Shown here one piece after another: positions 30,576-39,797 of a DNA stretch of 64,000 nucleotides. The notes below the pieces were generated by a model. The model did not search any database. It was not told the DNA's origin and saw only the letters and a list, made by a program, of their open reading frames with translations. A program made the position numbers and the translations under genes. Numbering within the stretch: the first letter of the stretch is position 1; each line of letters opens with the position of its first letter. Source of the DNA: UBA7803 sp041686955 (lineage in GTDB: Bacteria; Pseudomonadota; Gammaproteobacteria; Pseudomonadales; Azotimanducaceae); the NCBI GenBank assembly GCA_041686955.1, contig JAWLCV010000003.1:1-64000 (forward strand), given 5' to 3'.

Positions 30576-30971
30576 TCATTGCGGCTGGGGCGAGGCGCTG
30601 CCTCGCGGCCCGCTCTCGATCTGGCGCTGCAGCGCCGCCAGGTTCGCCTCGATCTCGGTCAGGGCCTGAGCGGATTGGGCCGCCAGGCTCTCGTGCTCCG
30701 CCCGCTGCGCCAGCACCTGCGCCTGCTCGAGCAGGCGCCTCGCTTCGTCGTTATCTCCGGCATCGATGCGCCGCCGGGCGGCGTTCAGGGTCTCCTCCGC
30801 CCGGGTCAACGCGGGTGGCGCATGCCGGTCGGCTACCTCCCGCGCGTCGCGAATGGCTTCCTCGGCCTGCTGGATCTGCCTCGGGTCCACTTCGGGAGTG
30901 GAGGCGCACGCCGCCAGCATCAGGGTCGCGCCGGCCAGCAGCCAGGCCGGCGAATTGAAGAACCGTCTCAT
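30576..30971 (-). CDS. DUF4398 lipoprotein
   Basis: A 131-residue protein: signal sequence, lipobox LAAC (about residues 18-21), then a helical region rich in Ala, Arg, Glu and Gln with regular QIQQAEEAIRDAREVADR and DNDEARRLLEQAQVLAQRAE patterns typical of DUF4398. It precedes the OmpA-domain protein that has the same region, so one gene may have arisen by duplication of the module. Start ATG 30971 is set by the signal peptide. Function beyond envelope structure is unknown. Confidence 0.85.
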   Translation of the reverse strand: MRRFFNSPAWLLAGATLMLAACASTPEVDPRQIQQAEEAIRDAREVADRHAPPALTRAEETLNAARRRIDAGDNDEARRLLEQAQVLAQRAEHESLAAQSAQALTEIEANLAALQRQIESGPRGSASPQPQ

Positions 30972-31113
30972 GGGAGCCTCCACGTCGTTGTTCGCGTTTC
31001 TCGGCGTGCGACTTGCAAGCACCATGCCGGCGGCGGACCATGACATTGCGAAGGCTGTTGCATTTCAGCACCCGATGGCCGCATTGGCCCGGTGTGCTGT
31101 CGCGGGAGACCAA

Positions 31114-31518
31114 ATGACCGGCTATCTAAAGGACGATCTGACGGTGGCCCTGGACGATGTCGACCGCACCGCCGGGCGCATCATCACCATCTACCGGGAT
31201 GTGGGCGCCCTGGCGCGCGACCCGGCGACGGCGCAACGCCTGCAGCAGCGGGCGGACCGGCTCACCGCCGGGCTGGAGCGTTTCAATTCGGCCCGCCGGG
31301 CCCACCATCAGACCCCCGAGGTGGAGGAACCCGAGCGGGCGCACCTGCAGGCGCTGTGGCTCGCCCTCAAGTCGGCTCTGAGTGAGGAACCGGGCGACGC
31401 GGCCCTGGAAGCATCGCTGCAGGAGCTGCACGGGCATCTGGCGGAGACGGTGGCCCGGGTGCGCGCCTTGGGCCCGGGAGCCGATATCGAGGCGGCCCTG
31501 CAGGAATTGCTGGGCTGA
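31114..31518 (+). CDS. Small helical protein of unknown function
   Basis: A 134-residue soluble protein that is predicted to be almost all alpha-helix (heptad-like patterns DDLTVALDDVDRTAGRII, QQRADRLTAGLERFNSAR). No cysteines, signal or metal motif. I do not recognise the family. CGGGAGA is correctly placed 4 nt upstream of ATG 31114; an earlier ATG at 31075 has no such site. It lies between the divergent DUF4398 gene and the convergent lon gene. Confidence 0.65.
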   Translation: MTGYLKDDLTVALDDVDRTAGRIITIYRDVGALARDPATAQRLQQRADRLTAGLERFNSARRAHHQTPEVEEPERAHLQALWLALKSALSEEPGDAALEASLQELHGHLAETVARVRALGPGADIEAALQELLG

Positions 31519-31536
31519 TCCGCCGGGCGCCGCGCC

Positions 31537-33888
31537 CTACGGCGAGGCGTCCTCGCCCGAGGGCGCGAGGGCCGCGTCCAGAGCATCGTCCACGGTCTCG
31601 AGCCAGACGAACCGCAGGTGTTCCCGGGCGGACTCCGGAATCTCCTCCAGATCCTTGCGGTTGCGCGCAGGCAGGGCCACCGTATCGATGCCGGCGCGCA
31701 GCGCCGCGAGGGATTTCTCCTTGATGCCGCCGACCGGCAGCACCAGGCCACGCAGGCTGATCTCCCCGGTCATGGCCACGTCGCTGCGTACCTTGCGGCC
31801 GGAGAGCAGGGACATGAGAGCGACGAAGATGGCGACCCCGGCGCTGGGCCCGTCCTTGGGAATGGCGCCCGCCGGAACGTGCACGTGCAGGTCCCGGTCG
31901 TTCAGCCACTCCCGTCCTACGTTCAGGGACTCCAGGCGCCCCTTCGCCAGGCTCACCGCCGCCTGGGCGCTCTCCTTCATCACGTCGCCGAGCTGCCCCG
32001 TGAGGATCAGCTTGCCCTGCCCTGGAACCGCGGTGGCCTCCACGAACAGGATGTCGCCTCCCACCGGCGTCCAGGCGAGACCGGTGGCCACGCCGGGCAC
32101 GCTGGTGCGCATCTGCACCTCCCGCTCGAACCGGCGCGCCCCCAGAATCCCGGGCACGTCGTCCCGGGTCACGTGCAGGGAGGTCACCGCACCTTCGGTG
32201 ATGCGCACCGCCGCGTGGCGCAGCAGCGCGCCGATCTCCCGCTCCAGATTGCGGACCCCGGCCTCGCGGGTGTAACCGTCGATGACCTCCACCAGGGCGT
32301 CGTCGTCGATGCTCACCTGATCGGCGGCGAGCCCGTTCTCCGTCCGCTGCCGGTCTATGAGGTAGCGCTTGGCGATCTCCAGCTTCTCCTCCTGGGTGTA
32401 GCCGGGAAGCTCGATCACCTCCATGCGGTCGCGCAGGGGCCCCGGGATGGCGTCGAGCACGTTGGCCGTGCCGACGAACAGAACCTTCGACAGGTCGAAG
32501 GGCACGCCCAGGTAGTTGTCGGTGAACGTGGCGTTCTGTTCCGGATCGAGCACCTCCAGCAGCGCGGCCGAGGGATCCCCGTGGAAGCCGGCTCCGAGCT
32601 TGTCCATCTCGTCGAGCATGAACACCGGGTTGCGGCTCCCCGCCTTGCGGATGCTCTGGATGATGGAGCCCGGCAGCGCGCCGATGTAGGTACGACGGTG
32701 GCCGCGGATTTCCGCCTCGTCGTGCATGCCGCCCAGGCTCGCGCGGACGAACTTGAGCCCCAGGGCCCGGGCGATGCTCCGGCCGAGGGAGGTCTTGCCC
32801 ACGCCGGGCGGGCCGACGAAGCAGAGGATGGGGCTGCGCCCCGCCGGATTCAGCTTGCGCACAGCCAGGTACTCGAGGATGCGCCGCTTGATCTTCTCCA
32901 GCCCGTAGTGGTCCTCGTCGAGCACGGCCCGCGCCCGGGGAATGTCGATGTCCTCGGTGTCCACCACGGCCCAGGGCAGCGACGTCAGCCAATCCAGGTA
33001 GGTGCGGACCATGGAGTACTCGGCCGACGACTCGGGCATGCCGCGCAGGCGCTTGAGCTCCCGGCGCGCCTCCTTTTCCACCTCCGGCGGCATCCGCGCC
33101 GAATCCACCCCCCGGGTCAGCTCCTCGATCTCGGAGCCCCGGCCCTCCTCGCCGAGCTCCCGCTGAATGGTCTTGAGCTGCTCGCGGAGAAAGTACTCGC
33201 GCTGCTGCGCCTCGATCTTCTCCTTGCTCTTGGCGCCGATCTCCCGGGAGATCTCCAGCACGTTGAGCTGCTCGGTGGCCGCGGCCAGCACGCGGTCGAG
33301 ACGCTCCCGCACATCCACCGTCTCGAGAATGGCCTGCTTCTCCAACGGCTTGATGTCGAGAAACCCGGCCACCAGATCCGCCAGCGCGCCCGGTGCCTCC
33401 AGCGAGGCCAGGTTGGCGGCGAACTCCACCGGTACTTCCGGCAACAGCTTGGTGATGGCGCTGGTACGCTCGCGCAGCAGCTTGACCCGGGCCTGCACCT
33501 CCGCATCCGTCGGCTCCGCCACGTCCACCAGGGTGTAACGGGCCGCCAGACATGGCAGGTCTTCCAGAAACTCGGCGATGCGAAAGCGCTCCTCGCCCTC
33601 GCAGATCAGGTGGTGCATGCCGTTCGGCGCCGTGACGAAACGGACGATGCTGACGATGGTGCCCACCTCGTGAAGCGCCTCGGGCCCCGGGGTGTCCTCG
33701 GCCGGGTCGAGCTGCAGCAGCACACCGATCTTGCGGCTGCGCTCCACGGCGAGGCGCGCGGCGTTGATGGACATCTGCCGGCCGATGGAGATGTGCGCCA
33801 CCTCGCCCGGGAACACCACCATGTTCCGGACCGGAATGATCAGCAGCGCGTCTTCGGGTACGGCGATACTGGAGCTGGCTTCCGTCAT
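31537..33888 (-). CDS. lon: ATP-dependent protease La (LonA)
   Basis: Cytoplasmic AAA+ protease that degrades misfolded and regulatory proteins. The 783-residue protein has the N-terminal LAN domain (LLIIPVRNMVVFPGEV onward), a coiled-coil region, the Walker A GPPGVGKTSLG, Walker B FMLDEMDKLG, and a C-terminal protease domain with catalytic Ser682 in PKDGPSAGVA and Lys725 in GGIKEKSL. Length is normal for LonA. A possible heat-shock promoter lies 58-83 nt upstream. Confidence 0.97.
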   Translation of the reverse strand: MTEASSSIAVPEDALLIIPVRNMVVFPGEVAHISIGRQMSINAARLAVERSRKIGVLLQLDPAEDTPGPEALHEVGTIVSIVRFVTAPNGMHHLICEGEERFRIAEFLEDLPCLAARYTLVDVAEPTDAEVQARVKLLRERTSAITKLLPEVPVEFAANLASLEAPGALADLVAGFLDIKPLEKQAILETVDVRERLDRVLAAATEQLNVLEISREIGAKSKEKIEAQQREYFLREQLKTIQRELGEEGRGSEIEELTRGVDSARMPPEVEKEARRELKRLRGMPESSAEYSMVRTYLDWLTSLPWAVVDTEDIDIPRARAVLDEDHYGLEKIKRRILEYLAVRKLNPAGRSPILCFVGPPGVGKTSLGRSIARALGLKFVRASLGGMHDEAEIRGHRRTYIGALPGSIIQSIRKAGSRNPVFMLDEMDKLGAGFHGDPSAALLEVLDPEQNATFTDNYLGVPFDLSKVLFVGTANVLDAIPGPLRDRMEVIELPGYTQEEKLEIAKRYLIDRQRTENGLAADQVSIDDDALVEVIDGYTREAGVRNLEREIGALLRHAAVRITEGAVTSLHVTRDDVPGILGARRFEREVQMRTSVPGVATGLAWTPVGGDILFVEATAVPGQGKLILTGQLGDVMKESAQAAVSLAKGRLESLNVGREWLNDRDLHVHVPAGAIPKDGPSAGVAIFVALMSLLSGRKVRSDVAMTGEISLRGLVLPVGGIKEKSLAALRAGIDTVALPARNRKDLEEIPESAREHLRFVWLETVDDALDAALAPSGEDASP

Positions 33889-33945
33889 GGTTTCCTCACC
33901 CCGTTCTCGACTGTGCATTCCCGGGCGCGGAGTCGCTCTCTCGAC

Positions 33946-33971
33946 TGTGCGGGCGCGCCGCCGGTTTTCAA
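33946..33971 (-). promoter_or_regulatory. Possible sigma32-type promoter of lon
   Basis: On the minus strand, TTGAAA (33971-33966) is followed after 12 bp by CCCGCACA (33953-33946), which loosely resembles the heat-shock consensus CTTGAA, 12-14 bp, CCCCATNT. The direct repeat TCGACTGTGC (33907-33916 and 33941-33950) sits in the same leader. Confidence 0.35.
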
Positions 33972-34036
33972 TGGTCCCGGTGACAATCACCCCCGTTTTG
34001 CCCCATCCTGTCAATGAGCAATGCGGGAGCTCGATC

Positions 34037-34489
34037 ATGTCTATCGGAACGCTCTGCAATCGCGAGGTGGTGGTGACCGGCAAGGAATCCACCATCGTCG
34101 AAGCGGCGCGCCTCATGCGCAGCTTCCACGTCGGTGATGTCGTGGTTCTCGAGGAAGGCGACGAGCGCCGGCCTCTGGGCCTGGTGACCGACCGGGACGT
34201 GGTCCTCGGCGTGGTGGCCCCGGGGCTCGACCCCGAGTCGGTGACCGTGGGCGACGTCATGAGCAGCGATCTGGTCACCGTGACCGAGGACGTGGATTTC
34301 TGGGAGGCCCTGGCGCTGATGCGACAGCGCGGGGTGCGCCGCCTGCCGGTGGTGAACGAACGCGGCGGTCTGGAAGGCATCCTCACCCTGGACGATGCCC
34401 TGGCGCTCATCAACGAAGCGATGGCGGACCTGGTGGTTCTGGTATCGCGGGAAATGGGCCGCGAGGAGACGACGCGGCCCGGCGAGTGA
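34037..34489 (+). CDS. CBS-pair protein
   Basis: A 150-residue protein made of two CBS domains: the first with GLVTDRDVVLGVV, the second with GVRRLPVVNERGGLEGILTLDDAL. CBS pairs bind adenosine nucleotides and usually act as energy sensors. No enzymatic domain is attached. ATG 34037 is preceded by CGGGAG. The stop overlaps the GTG start of the next lipoprotein gene (34486-34489), so the two may be co-translated although no functional link is known. Confidence 0.88.
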   Translation: MSIGTLCNREVVVTGKESTIVEAARLMRSFHVGDVVVLEEGDERRPLGLVTDRDVVLGVVAPGLDPESVTVGDVMSSDLVTVTEDVDFWEALALMRQRGVRRLPVVNERGGLEGILTLDDALALINEAMADLVVLVSREMGREETTRPGE

Positions 34490-35346
34490 CGGTGAACCGC
34501 TCGGGAGTGCTGCTGCTCGCCGCGCTGCTGGCGGGATGCGCCAGCACCGGCGATCGCTCGGCCCTGGAGCCGTACCTCGGCGTCTACCGCGGCAGCTTCG
34601 AGAGCGCGCTGACGGAGGATCCGGAGGACGACCTCAACTTCAATCCGTGCGATCCCCGGAGCGGCCCATGTCTGACCCACCACCGACCGTTGCGGAACGT
34701 GCTGCTCGAGCTCGCCGCCAGCGACCGCGGCGCGCCGGCAGTGCGATTCTTCCTGTCGCCGGTGGAGCGTGATGCGGGCCGGACCCTCGATCTGCTCGGA
34801 TCCGGGTGCGGCACCCGGATCGGTGAACTGCAGCGGATCGACAGCCACCGCGGTGCCGGATCGCTGCGGCACACCCTGGTGTTTCCGCTGACTGCGGAGA
34901 ACCGACTCTGCCTCGGCAAGCTGCGGCCCACCAGCACCCACGCCGTACACGTCGAGCTGCACGCCGCCGCCGACGGCACCGCCGTGGATACCCCCTCCGG
35001 ACGCTTCGCCCGGGTGGTCATCGACAAGCGGGTCACGGACGAGAACTACCTGTACGTGGTGGAAGACGGGGTACGCAGGCGGGTGCGGATCGACCTCGAG
35101 AACCGCTACGAGGACGACGGCCGGCTGCGCTACCGGGTGTGCATCGAGAACGAACTCGGCGAGTACGACCGCTGCGTGCTCACCGACCGGGAATTCCGCC
35201 GGTTCGCCATCCCGGTGCCGGTCCCGGGAGGCGTGGCGATCAACTACACGTGGTGGCAGGAGCTGAGCCCGCAGCTACGGCGCACCCGCGGACGCTTCAC
35301 CGTGGAGCGCTACACCGGCCGATTCGACCCCGTGACCGCGCCGTAG
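34486..35346 (+). CDS. Lipoprotein of unknown function
   Basis: A 286-residue lipoprotein with a short signal peptide and the lipobox LAGC (about residues 15-18), followed by CASTGDRSA. The mature part has several charged, beta-rich segments and six or so cysteines (PCDPRSGPC, GSGCGTRIG, RLCLG), which suggests disulfides and periplasmic or surface exposure. No enzyme motif seen; I do not recognise the family. GTG 34486 overlaps the CBS gene stop; GTG at 34492 is an alternative start. Confidence 0.72.
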   Translation: MTVNRSGVLLLAALLAGCASTGDRSALEPYLGVYRGSFESALTEDPEDDLNFNPCDPRSGPCLTHHRPLRNVLLELAASDRGAPAVRFFLSPVERDAGRTLDLLGSGCGTRIGELQRIDSHRGAGSLRHTLVFPLTAENRLCLGKLRPTSTHAVHVELHAAADGTAVDTPSGRFARVVIDKRVTDENYLYVVEDGVRRRVRIDLENRYEDDGRLRYRVCIENELGEYDRCVLTDREFRRFAIPVPVPGGVAINYTWWQELSPQLRRTRGRFTVERYTGRFDPVTAP

Positions 35347-35353
35347 CTTCCGC

Positions 35354-36013
35354 TCAGCGCAGAAACCGCAGGGCCTGCCCCAGGTGATGCACCGCCAGCG
35401 CGTAGCATCGCGGCAGATCCGGGGGCCAGGGCCGATGGCGCTGCAACCAGATGGTGCGCATGCCGGCCCGGCTTCCCCCCCAGACGTCCAGAACCGGGTG
35501 CGCCCCGATCACCCAGCCGTGGGCCGGATCCAGGTTCAGCGCGCCGCACGCCTGGCGGAAGATCACCGGATCCGGCTTCCGGGCGCCCGCTGCCTCCTCC
35601 ACCACCCAGCCGTCCAGCACATCCAGCAGACCGCTGTTCGCGAGCTTGGTCTGCTGGATGTCCCGAGTGCCGTTGGCGACGACGCCCACCGCGAAACCTC
35701 GATCCTTGAGCTGCTGCAGCCCCGGGAGCGCGCCCTTGACGAGAATCGGCTGCGCCCAGGCATGCCGCAGGAAATGTTCGCGGACCACGTCCTCCGCCGG
35801 ACCGCCGGGCAGCTCCGCCGCCAGCGCCGCGAAGAACCGCGCTCGCGGGCTGCAGCCGTGCCCCGCCAGATCGAGGAAGCGGCGGACGAAGGCCTCCTGA
35901 TCCAGCACCATGGCATCGCGGAACTCGGCCCAGAAGTCCCGCGCGTAGCGGCGAAGCGAGCCGATTCGGTCGATCAGCGTGTCGTCGAGCCCGAACAGCA
36001 CTCCCCGTACCAT
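35354..36013 (-). CDS. HAD-superfamily protein with degenerate catalytic motifs
   Basis: A 219-residue protein with the overall HAD fold of YjjG/PNDA-like hydrolases: opening FGLDDTLIDR, motif II VVANGT, motif III lysine in GARKPDPVIF, and a motif IV region IGAHPVLDVWGG. The normal FDLDDTL is FGLDDTL, so Gly8 replaces the nucleophilic aspartate, and motif IV has IGAHP in place of IGDHP. The protein may have lost phosphatase activity. It ends 8 nt from the convergent lipoprotein gene. Confidence 0.85.
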   Translation of the reverse strand: MVRGVLFGLDDTLIDRIGSLRRYARDFWAEFRDAMVLDQEAFVRRFLDLAGHGCSPRARFFAALAAELPGGPAEDVVREHFLRHAWAQPILVKGALPGLQQLKDRGFAVGVVANGTRDIQQTKLANSGLLDVLDGWVVEEAAGARKPDPVIFRQACGALNLDPAHGWVIGAHPVLDVWGGSRAGMRTIWLQRHRPWPPDLPRCYALAVHHLGQALRFLR

Positions 36014-36035
36014 GGTGGCATGGCCTCCCGGGCGC

Positions 36036-36635
36036 TCAGGAAGACTGCGCTTCGGTGAAGATGCGAGCCTCCCAGATGTCGTGGGCGGCATCCATGCGCC
36101 GGCAGTCGCCGTCCGTGGGCCGGCCCCCGAACATGGCGGCCTGGCGCACCACGAAATCGATGTCCGACTTGTTGCTGACCACCCACATGGGCTCGGCCAC
36201 GGTGGAAGCCGGCTGATCCGTGGCGTTGGGGATCGGGGGCGTCAGCAGCAGGAGGGTCGCCTGGGCGGGAGACTGAGCCACCACGCACTGGAAGTGGAAG
36301 CCGGTGCAGATCCAGTAGATGGACACCGGGAGCCGGGTCTCGCCCGCGACCTGCACCAGTTTCACGAGCCCCTGCTTCAGCACCTCGCCCTTGTTCGGGT
36401 AGTGCGGCCACCAGCCGTGACGGTCGCTGCCGAGCCAGTGCCGATTGAGGTGGGTGATCATCTGGCGGTCCCGCTCCGGGTCCAGCACGCCGATATCCAC
36501 CAGCACCTCGGTGAAGGAGCGCCCCGGCGTGGCCACCTTTCGCTGCAGCGCCTGATAGTCGGTGGTCTGGTTGATCGTCTCGGCAATGGCCTGCGGCACC
36601 CACCCCTGGGCCACGAACGCGCACATGGTCGGCAT
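36036..36635 (-). CDS. Soluble protein of unknown function
   Basis: A 199-residue protein without signal or membrane segments. Notable are a Trp-rich middle (HWLGSDRHGWWPHYPNKGEV), two cysteines around ICTGFHFQC and a TLLLLTPPIPN segment. I do not recognise the family. It is upstream of the HAD-like gene (22 nt) on the same strand and divergent from the large ATPase regulator gene, with 141 bp between them, so it may be controlled by that protein. Confidence 0.65.
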   Translation of the reverse strand: MPTMCAFVAQGWVPQAIAETINQTTDYQALQRKVATPGRSFTEVLVDIGVLDPERDRQMITHLNRHWLGSDRHGWWPHYPNKGEVLKQGLVKLVQVAGETRLPVSIYWICTGFHFQCVVAQSPAQATLLLLTPPIPNATDQPASTVAEPMWVVSNKSDIDFVVRQAAMFGGRPTDGDCRRMDAAHDIWEARIFTEAQSS

Positions 36636-36696
36636 TTGTACTCCTTGCGTATCAGTAACTTACCGGAGACACCCTAGACCACGTCGCGACGCCGAT

Positions 36697-36714
36697 TAAG
36701 TACGGATAAGTACG
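36697..36714. repeat. Direct repeat TAAGTACG, 10-bp period
   Basis: TAAGTACG occurs at 36697-36704 and 36707-36714 in the divergent spacer ahead of the ATPase regulator gene. One-turn spacing on the same helix face is typical of activator half-sites. Confidence 0.5.
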
Positions 36715-36744
36715 TGCGGAGCGGAGCCAGCCGGCGATATCGGT

Positions 36745-36750
36745 TATATT
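36745..36750 (+). promoter_or_regulatory. -10 element of the ATPase regulator gene
   Basis: TATATT, 27 bp before the GTG start; no -35 hexamer is recognisable at the right distance, consistent with an activated promoter. Confidence 0.4.
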
Positions 36751-36776
36751 CACGCTGGCCTGGGAGGGAGGAATCC

Positions 36777-39700
36777 GTGGACAAGACCGCCGGGCAGCTC
36801 ACCACCGGCAAGCTGCAGGCCCTGGTGGAGGCTGCCTTCGTTCCCGACATTCGCAGCCGCCGTGACCTCGCTGCCGCATTGGCCCGTTGCGGGGAGGCCA
36901 TCTCCGTGCACGGGGTGGAAGCGTGGTTCCGCCACGTGGACTCCAACTACAACCTGAAGCGCGAGTCGTTGACCCCCGACGGCCCCAGCTACGCGATTCC
37001 CAAGCGCCGATGGCGGGTGCTGATGCGGATCTTTGGCTTGGGCCCGGACGATCTCGAGCGCACCGACGCCGAATTTCGGCACTGGTGCCTCGATCAGGCG
37101 CGCCAGCGCGCGGAGCATCAGGCCGCCGTTCAGGCGCCGTTCGACGGGCCGAAGCCCGTGGGGCAGGAAACCGTGTGGGACCGGCTGGTGGACGGTTTCG
37201 CCCGAGCCGCCAAAGGCCAGCCGGCCCTGGTCATGCTCACCGGCCCGTCCGGGGTCGGCAAGTCGTTTCTGCTGGACGCCTTTCATCGCCGGCTGGAGGA
37301 CACGGGCTGCCTGCGGCTGCGCACCACCTGCGCCGGACACGCCCGGCTGCCGCTCATCGCCGTCATAGACCTGTTCCGCACCGGCCGGGACGCGCTGTGC
37401 GCCGCGGGCGAGTCCTTCGAGCGCCGGTTCTCCGCCATCCATCAGAGCTACCGGGATGCCGGCGCCACCGGCTTCGAGTCGCCGGCAGCCTTCCTCGACC
37501 TGGCATCGCTGCTCACCGGGATGGCGCGCCACCAGCCCCTGGCCGTGTTCGTCGACGACCTGCATTTGGCGGACCAGGCCAGCGCCCGCTGGATCGATTA
37601 CCTGTGGTCCCAGGCGCGGGGACGCGGCGGCCTCAAGCTGCTGATGGTGACCGCCTACCGCACCGGCGCCGAGCAGCCGGCCACCGCCGATCTGATCGCG
37701 AGCCTCGAGGGGATGAGCGAGACCCGGGTGGCGCGCGTCCAGCCCCTGGATCAGGCGAGTCTCAAGCGACTGCTGGACGGGCACCTGGAGCTTCCCCTGT
37801 CGCCCCGGGCCTTCGAGGGCATCTGGCGCGTCTGTTTCGGACGGACCGCCAAAGCCCTGGAACTGCTGCACCTGCTGCTGCGCCGCTCGGCGCTGGCGCC
37901 GCGGGAGGGATACATGGAGCTCGTGGACGACTTCGACTCGGCGCCGCTGGCCGGGGACATCCGCGACGTGCAGCAGCGGATGATTCAGGCACTGCGACCC
38001 GTCACGCTGGAACTGCTGCGTCTGGCTTCGGTCCTGGGCATCACCTTCGACCTGGACACGGTGCAGCAGCTCCGGCCCGAGTGGCCGCTCGAGACCGTCC
38101 TCGGCGCCATCGAGGAGGCCGAGCACAGCGACCTCCTGGTGCACTACCGCGATCGGTTTCGTTTCCGCAGCCCGGACCTGGCGAAGCTCCTGTACGACTC
38201 CATGGGCAACACCGTGCGGGCGAGAATTCACCTGGAGATCGCCAACCTGCTGCGGAGCACGCTGCCGTCCCCGGAGGCGTACCAGATCGTGGAGGTGGCC
38301 CATCATCTGCGCCTGGCCGGACCCCTGGCCGATCCTCCAACGCTCGTGGACTGCTGCCGGCGCGCCGCCTTCGCTGCCGCCAAGCTCGCGGCCTGGCCCC
38401 AGGCCATTCAATTCGCGGCCACCGCCCTTCAGCAGGGCAGCGAAGCGCGACTCACCCTCGCAGACCGTGCCCGTCTGTTGCGGCTGATCGCCAGTGCCTG
38501 GCACCAATCTGGCAGGGCGGACGACGCCATCCACCACCTGATGGCGGCGCTCGAGGCGTTCCGCAGCAGCGGCGACCGCCTGGAGTACGCGCGCACGCTG
38601 AACGAGCTGGTGCGGGTGCGCGGCAACTTCGATCGCCTGCCGAGCGACGGCGACACGGACGTGGACGAGCTACGCGAGCTCGCCGCCGAGCTCGAGCGGG
38701 CGGATCCGCGCCTGACTTCCCGGGTGTACGATGCCATCGCGGCGCGGATGATGTACCGGGGCGCGCACGGCGAAGCGCTGTGCTACGCCCGCAAGGCCAA
38801 GCAGGCGGTGGCCGACGAGGGCGCCTGCACCGAAAAGGCGCTGGCCGCCATCGCCGTGGGGCTCGGTTGCCTTCGCCACCTGGAGCTCAAGGAGGCCCGC
38901 GAGAGCCTGGACGAGGCCCTCTTCACGGCCCTGGAAATCGGCGACCAGCATACCGCCGCGCGGGCGCTGCAGCGCCTGACCCTGCCGCTGGTGATTCAGG
39001 GGCGCCTGGACGACGTGGAAGCCACGGTGCGGCGGATTCGCGAGTTGGAGCATCCGCTGGTGCGAACCGGGGAGCTCTCCATTGCCCTGGCTGCGCTGCT
39101 CGGGGTCCACGCGTTGCGGGGCAGAACCCGGGCCTCGGATCAGATTTTCACCGAGGCACGGTCGCTGATCGAAACAACGGGCTACTTCTGGGCTCGCACC
39201 AACCTGATTACGGCCTACGCGGCCATGCTGACGGCGGCCGGCGATTCCGCCGCCGCCCTGGAGCTGCTGGCGGAGCTGGATGGCGCAGGATCCGGCTCGG
39301 CCCGCTACCGGGCGTTGATCGCGGCGCTGTCCGCTCCCGCACCTGCCACGCCCGCCGCGGGGTACACATTCTCACGGCCCCCCGGCGACGCCTTCGACGC
39401 CAGTGCCATCGGCAAGTACTGCATCGATCTCGAAATCGCACTCCGGGCGGACGACCGCGACGCGGTGGAGGTCGCGGCGTCGGTGCTCAGACGCGCCTAT
39501 TTGCGCGGCGCCCGGTTCACCCTGGGCTGGCCGTTCTGCGTGCCACACCTGCTGGGAAGGGCCATGGTGCGGCTGGGACGGCATCACGACGCGTTGTACC
39601 TGCTGATCAGCGCGCATCAGCTCTGCGCCGAGGTGAACGCCTCCCGGGAGGCGCGAGCCATCGAGCGCACGCTGGAGCGCGCATTCCCGCAGATCTCTCT

Positions 39701-39797
39701 TGGGGGAGGCGCGACCCGCTCCCCGACGGGGGCCGGCACGCGCCGGGCCGCCCGGCTGCAACTGGTCCGGAACGCGGACGACCCGCCCCGCGGCTGA
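36777..39797 (+). CDS. Large STAND-type AAA ATPase/TPR regulator-like protein
   Basis: A 1006-residue protein of the MalT/LuxR-AAA_16 type. Residues 1-120 form a compact basic domain that may bind DNA; a P-loop GPSGVGKS (156-163) and Walker B LAVFVDDLH (255-263) define the ATPase; the rest (about 450-950) is helical and TPR-like. No C-terminal LuxR HTH is present. GTG 36777 is chosen because GGAGGGAGG lies just upstream; earlier codons lack a ribosome site. It heads the catabolic island, so it is a candidate regulator. The C-terminal end lies in the sequence duplicated across the gap but the stop is intact. Confidence 0.82.
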   Translation: MDKTAGQLTTGKLQALVEAAFVPDIRSRRDLAAALARCGEAISVHGVEAWFRHVDSNYNLKRESLTPDGPSYAIPKRRWRVLMRIFGLGPDDLERTDAEFRHWCLDQARQRAEHQAAVQAPFDGPKPVGQETVWDRLVDGFARAAKGQPALVMLTGPSGVGKSFLLDAFHRRLEDTGCLRLRTTCAGHARLPLIAVIDLFRTGRDALCAAGESFERRFSAIHQSYRDAGATGFESPAAFLDLASLLTGMARHQPLAVFVDDLHLADQASARWIDYLWSQARGRGGLKLLMVTAYRTGAEQPATADLIASLEGMSETRVARVQPLDQASLKRLLDGHLELPLSPRAFEGIWRVCFGRTAKALELLHLLLRRSALAPREGYMELVDDFDSAPLAGDIRDVQQRMIQALRPVTLELLRLASVLGITFDLDTVQQLRPEWPLETVLGAIEEAEHSDLLVHYRDRFRFRSPDLAKLLYDSMGNTVRARIHLEIANLLRSTLPSPEAYQIVEVAHHLRLAGPLADPPTLVDCCRRAAFAAAKLAAWPQAIQFAATALQQGSEARLTLADRARLLRLIASAWHQSGRADDAIHHLMAALEAFRSSGDRLEYARTLNELVRVRGNFDRLPSDGDTDVDELRELAAELERADPRLTSRVYDAIAARMMYRGAHGEALCYARKAKQAVADEGACTEKALAAIAVGLGCLRHLELKEARESLDEALFTALEIGDQHTAARALQRLTLPLVIQGRLDDVEATVRRIRELEHPLVRTGELSIALAALLGVHALRGRTRASDQIFTEARSLIETTGYFWARTNLITAYAAMLTAAGDSAAALELLAELDGAGSGSARYRALIAALSAPAPATPAAGYTFSRPPGDAFDASAIGKYCIDLEIALRADDRDAVEVAASVLRRAYLRGARFTLGWPFCVPHLLGRAMVRLGRHHDALYLLISAHQLCAEVNASREARAIERTLERAFPQISLGGGATRSPTGAGTRRAARLQLVRNADDPPRG

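Noticed and set aside
31618..34017. Long plus-strand open frame opposite lon
   Set aside because: Shadow frame; no recognisable domain, whereas Lon is complete on the other strand.
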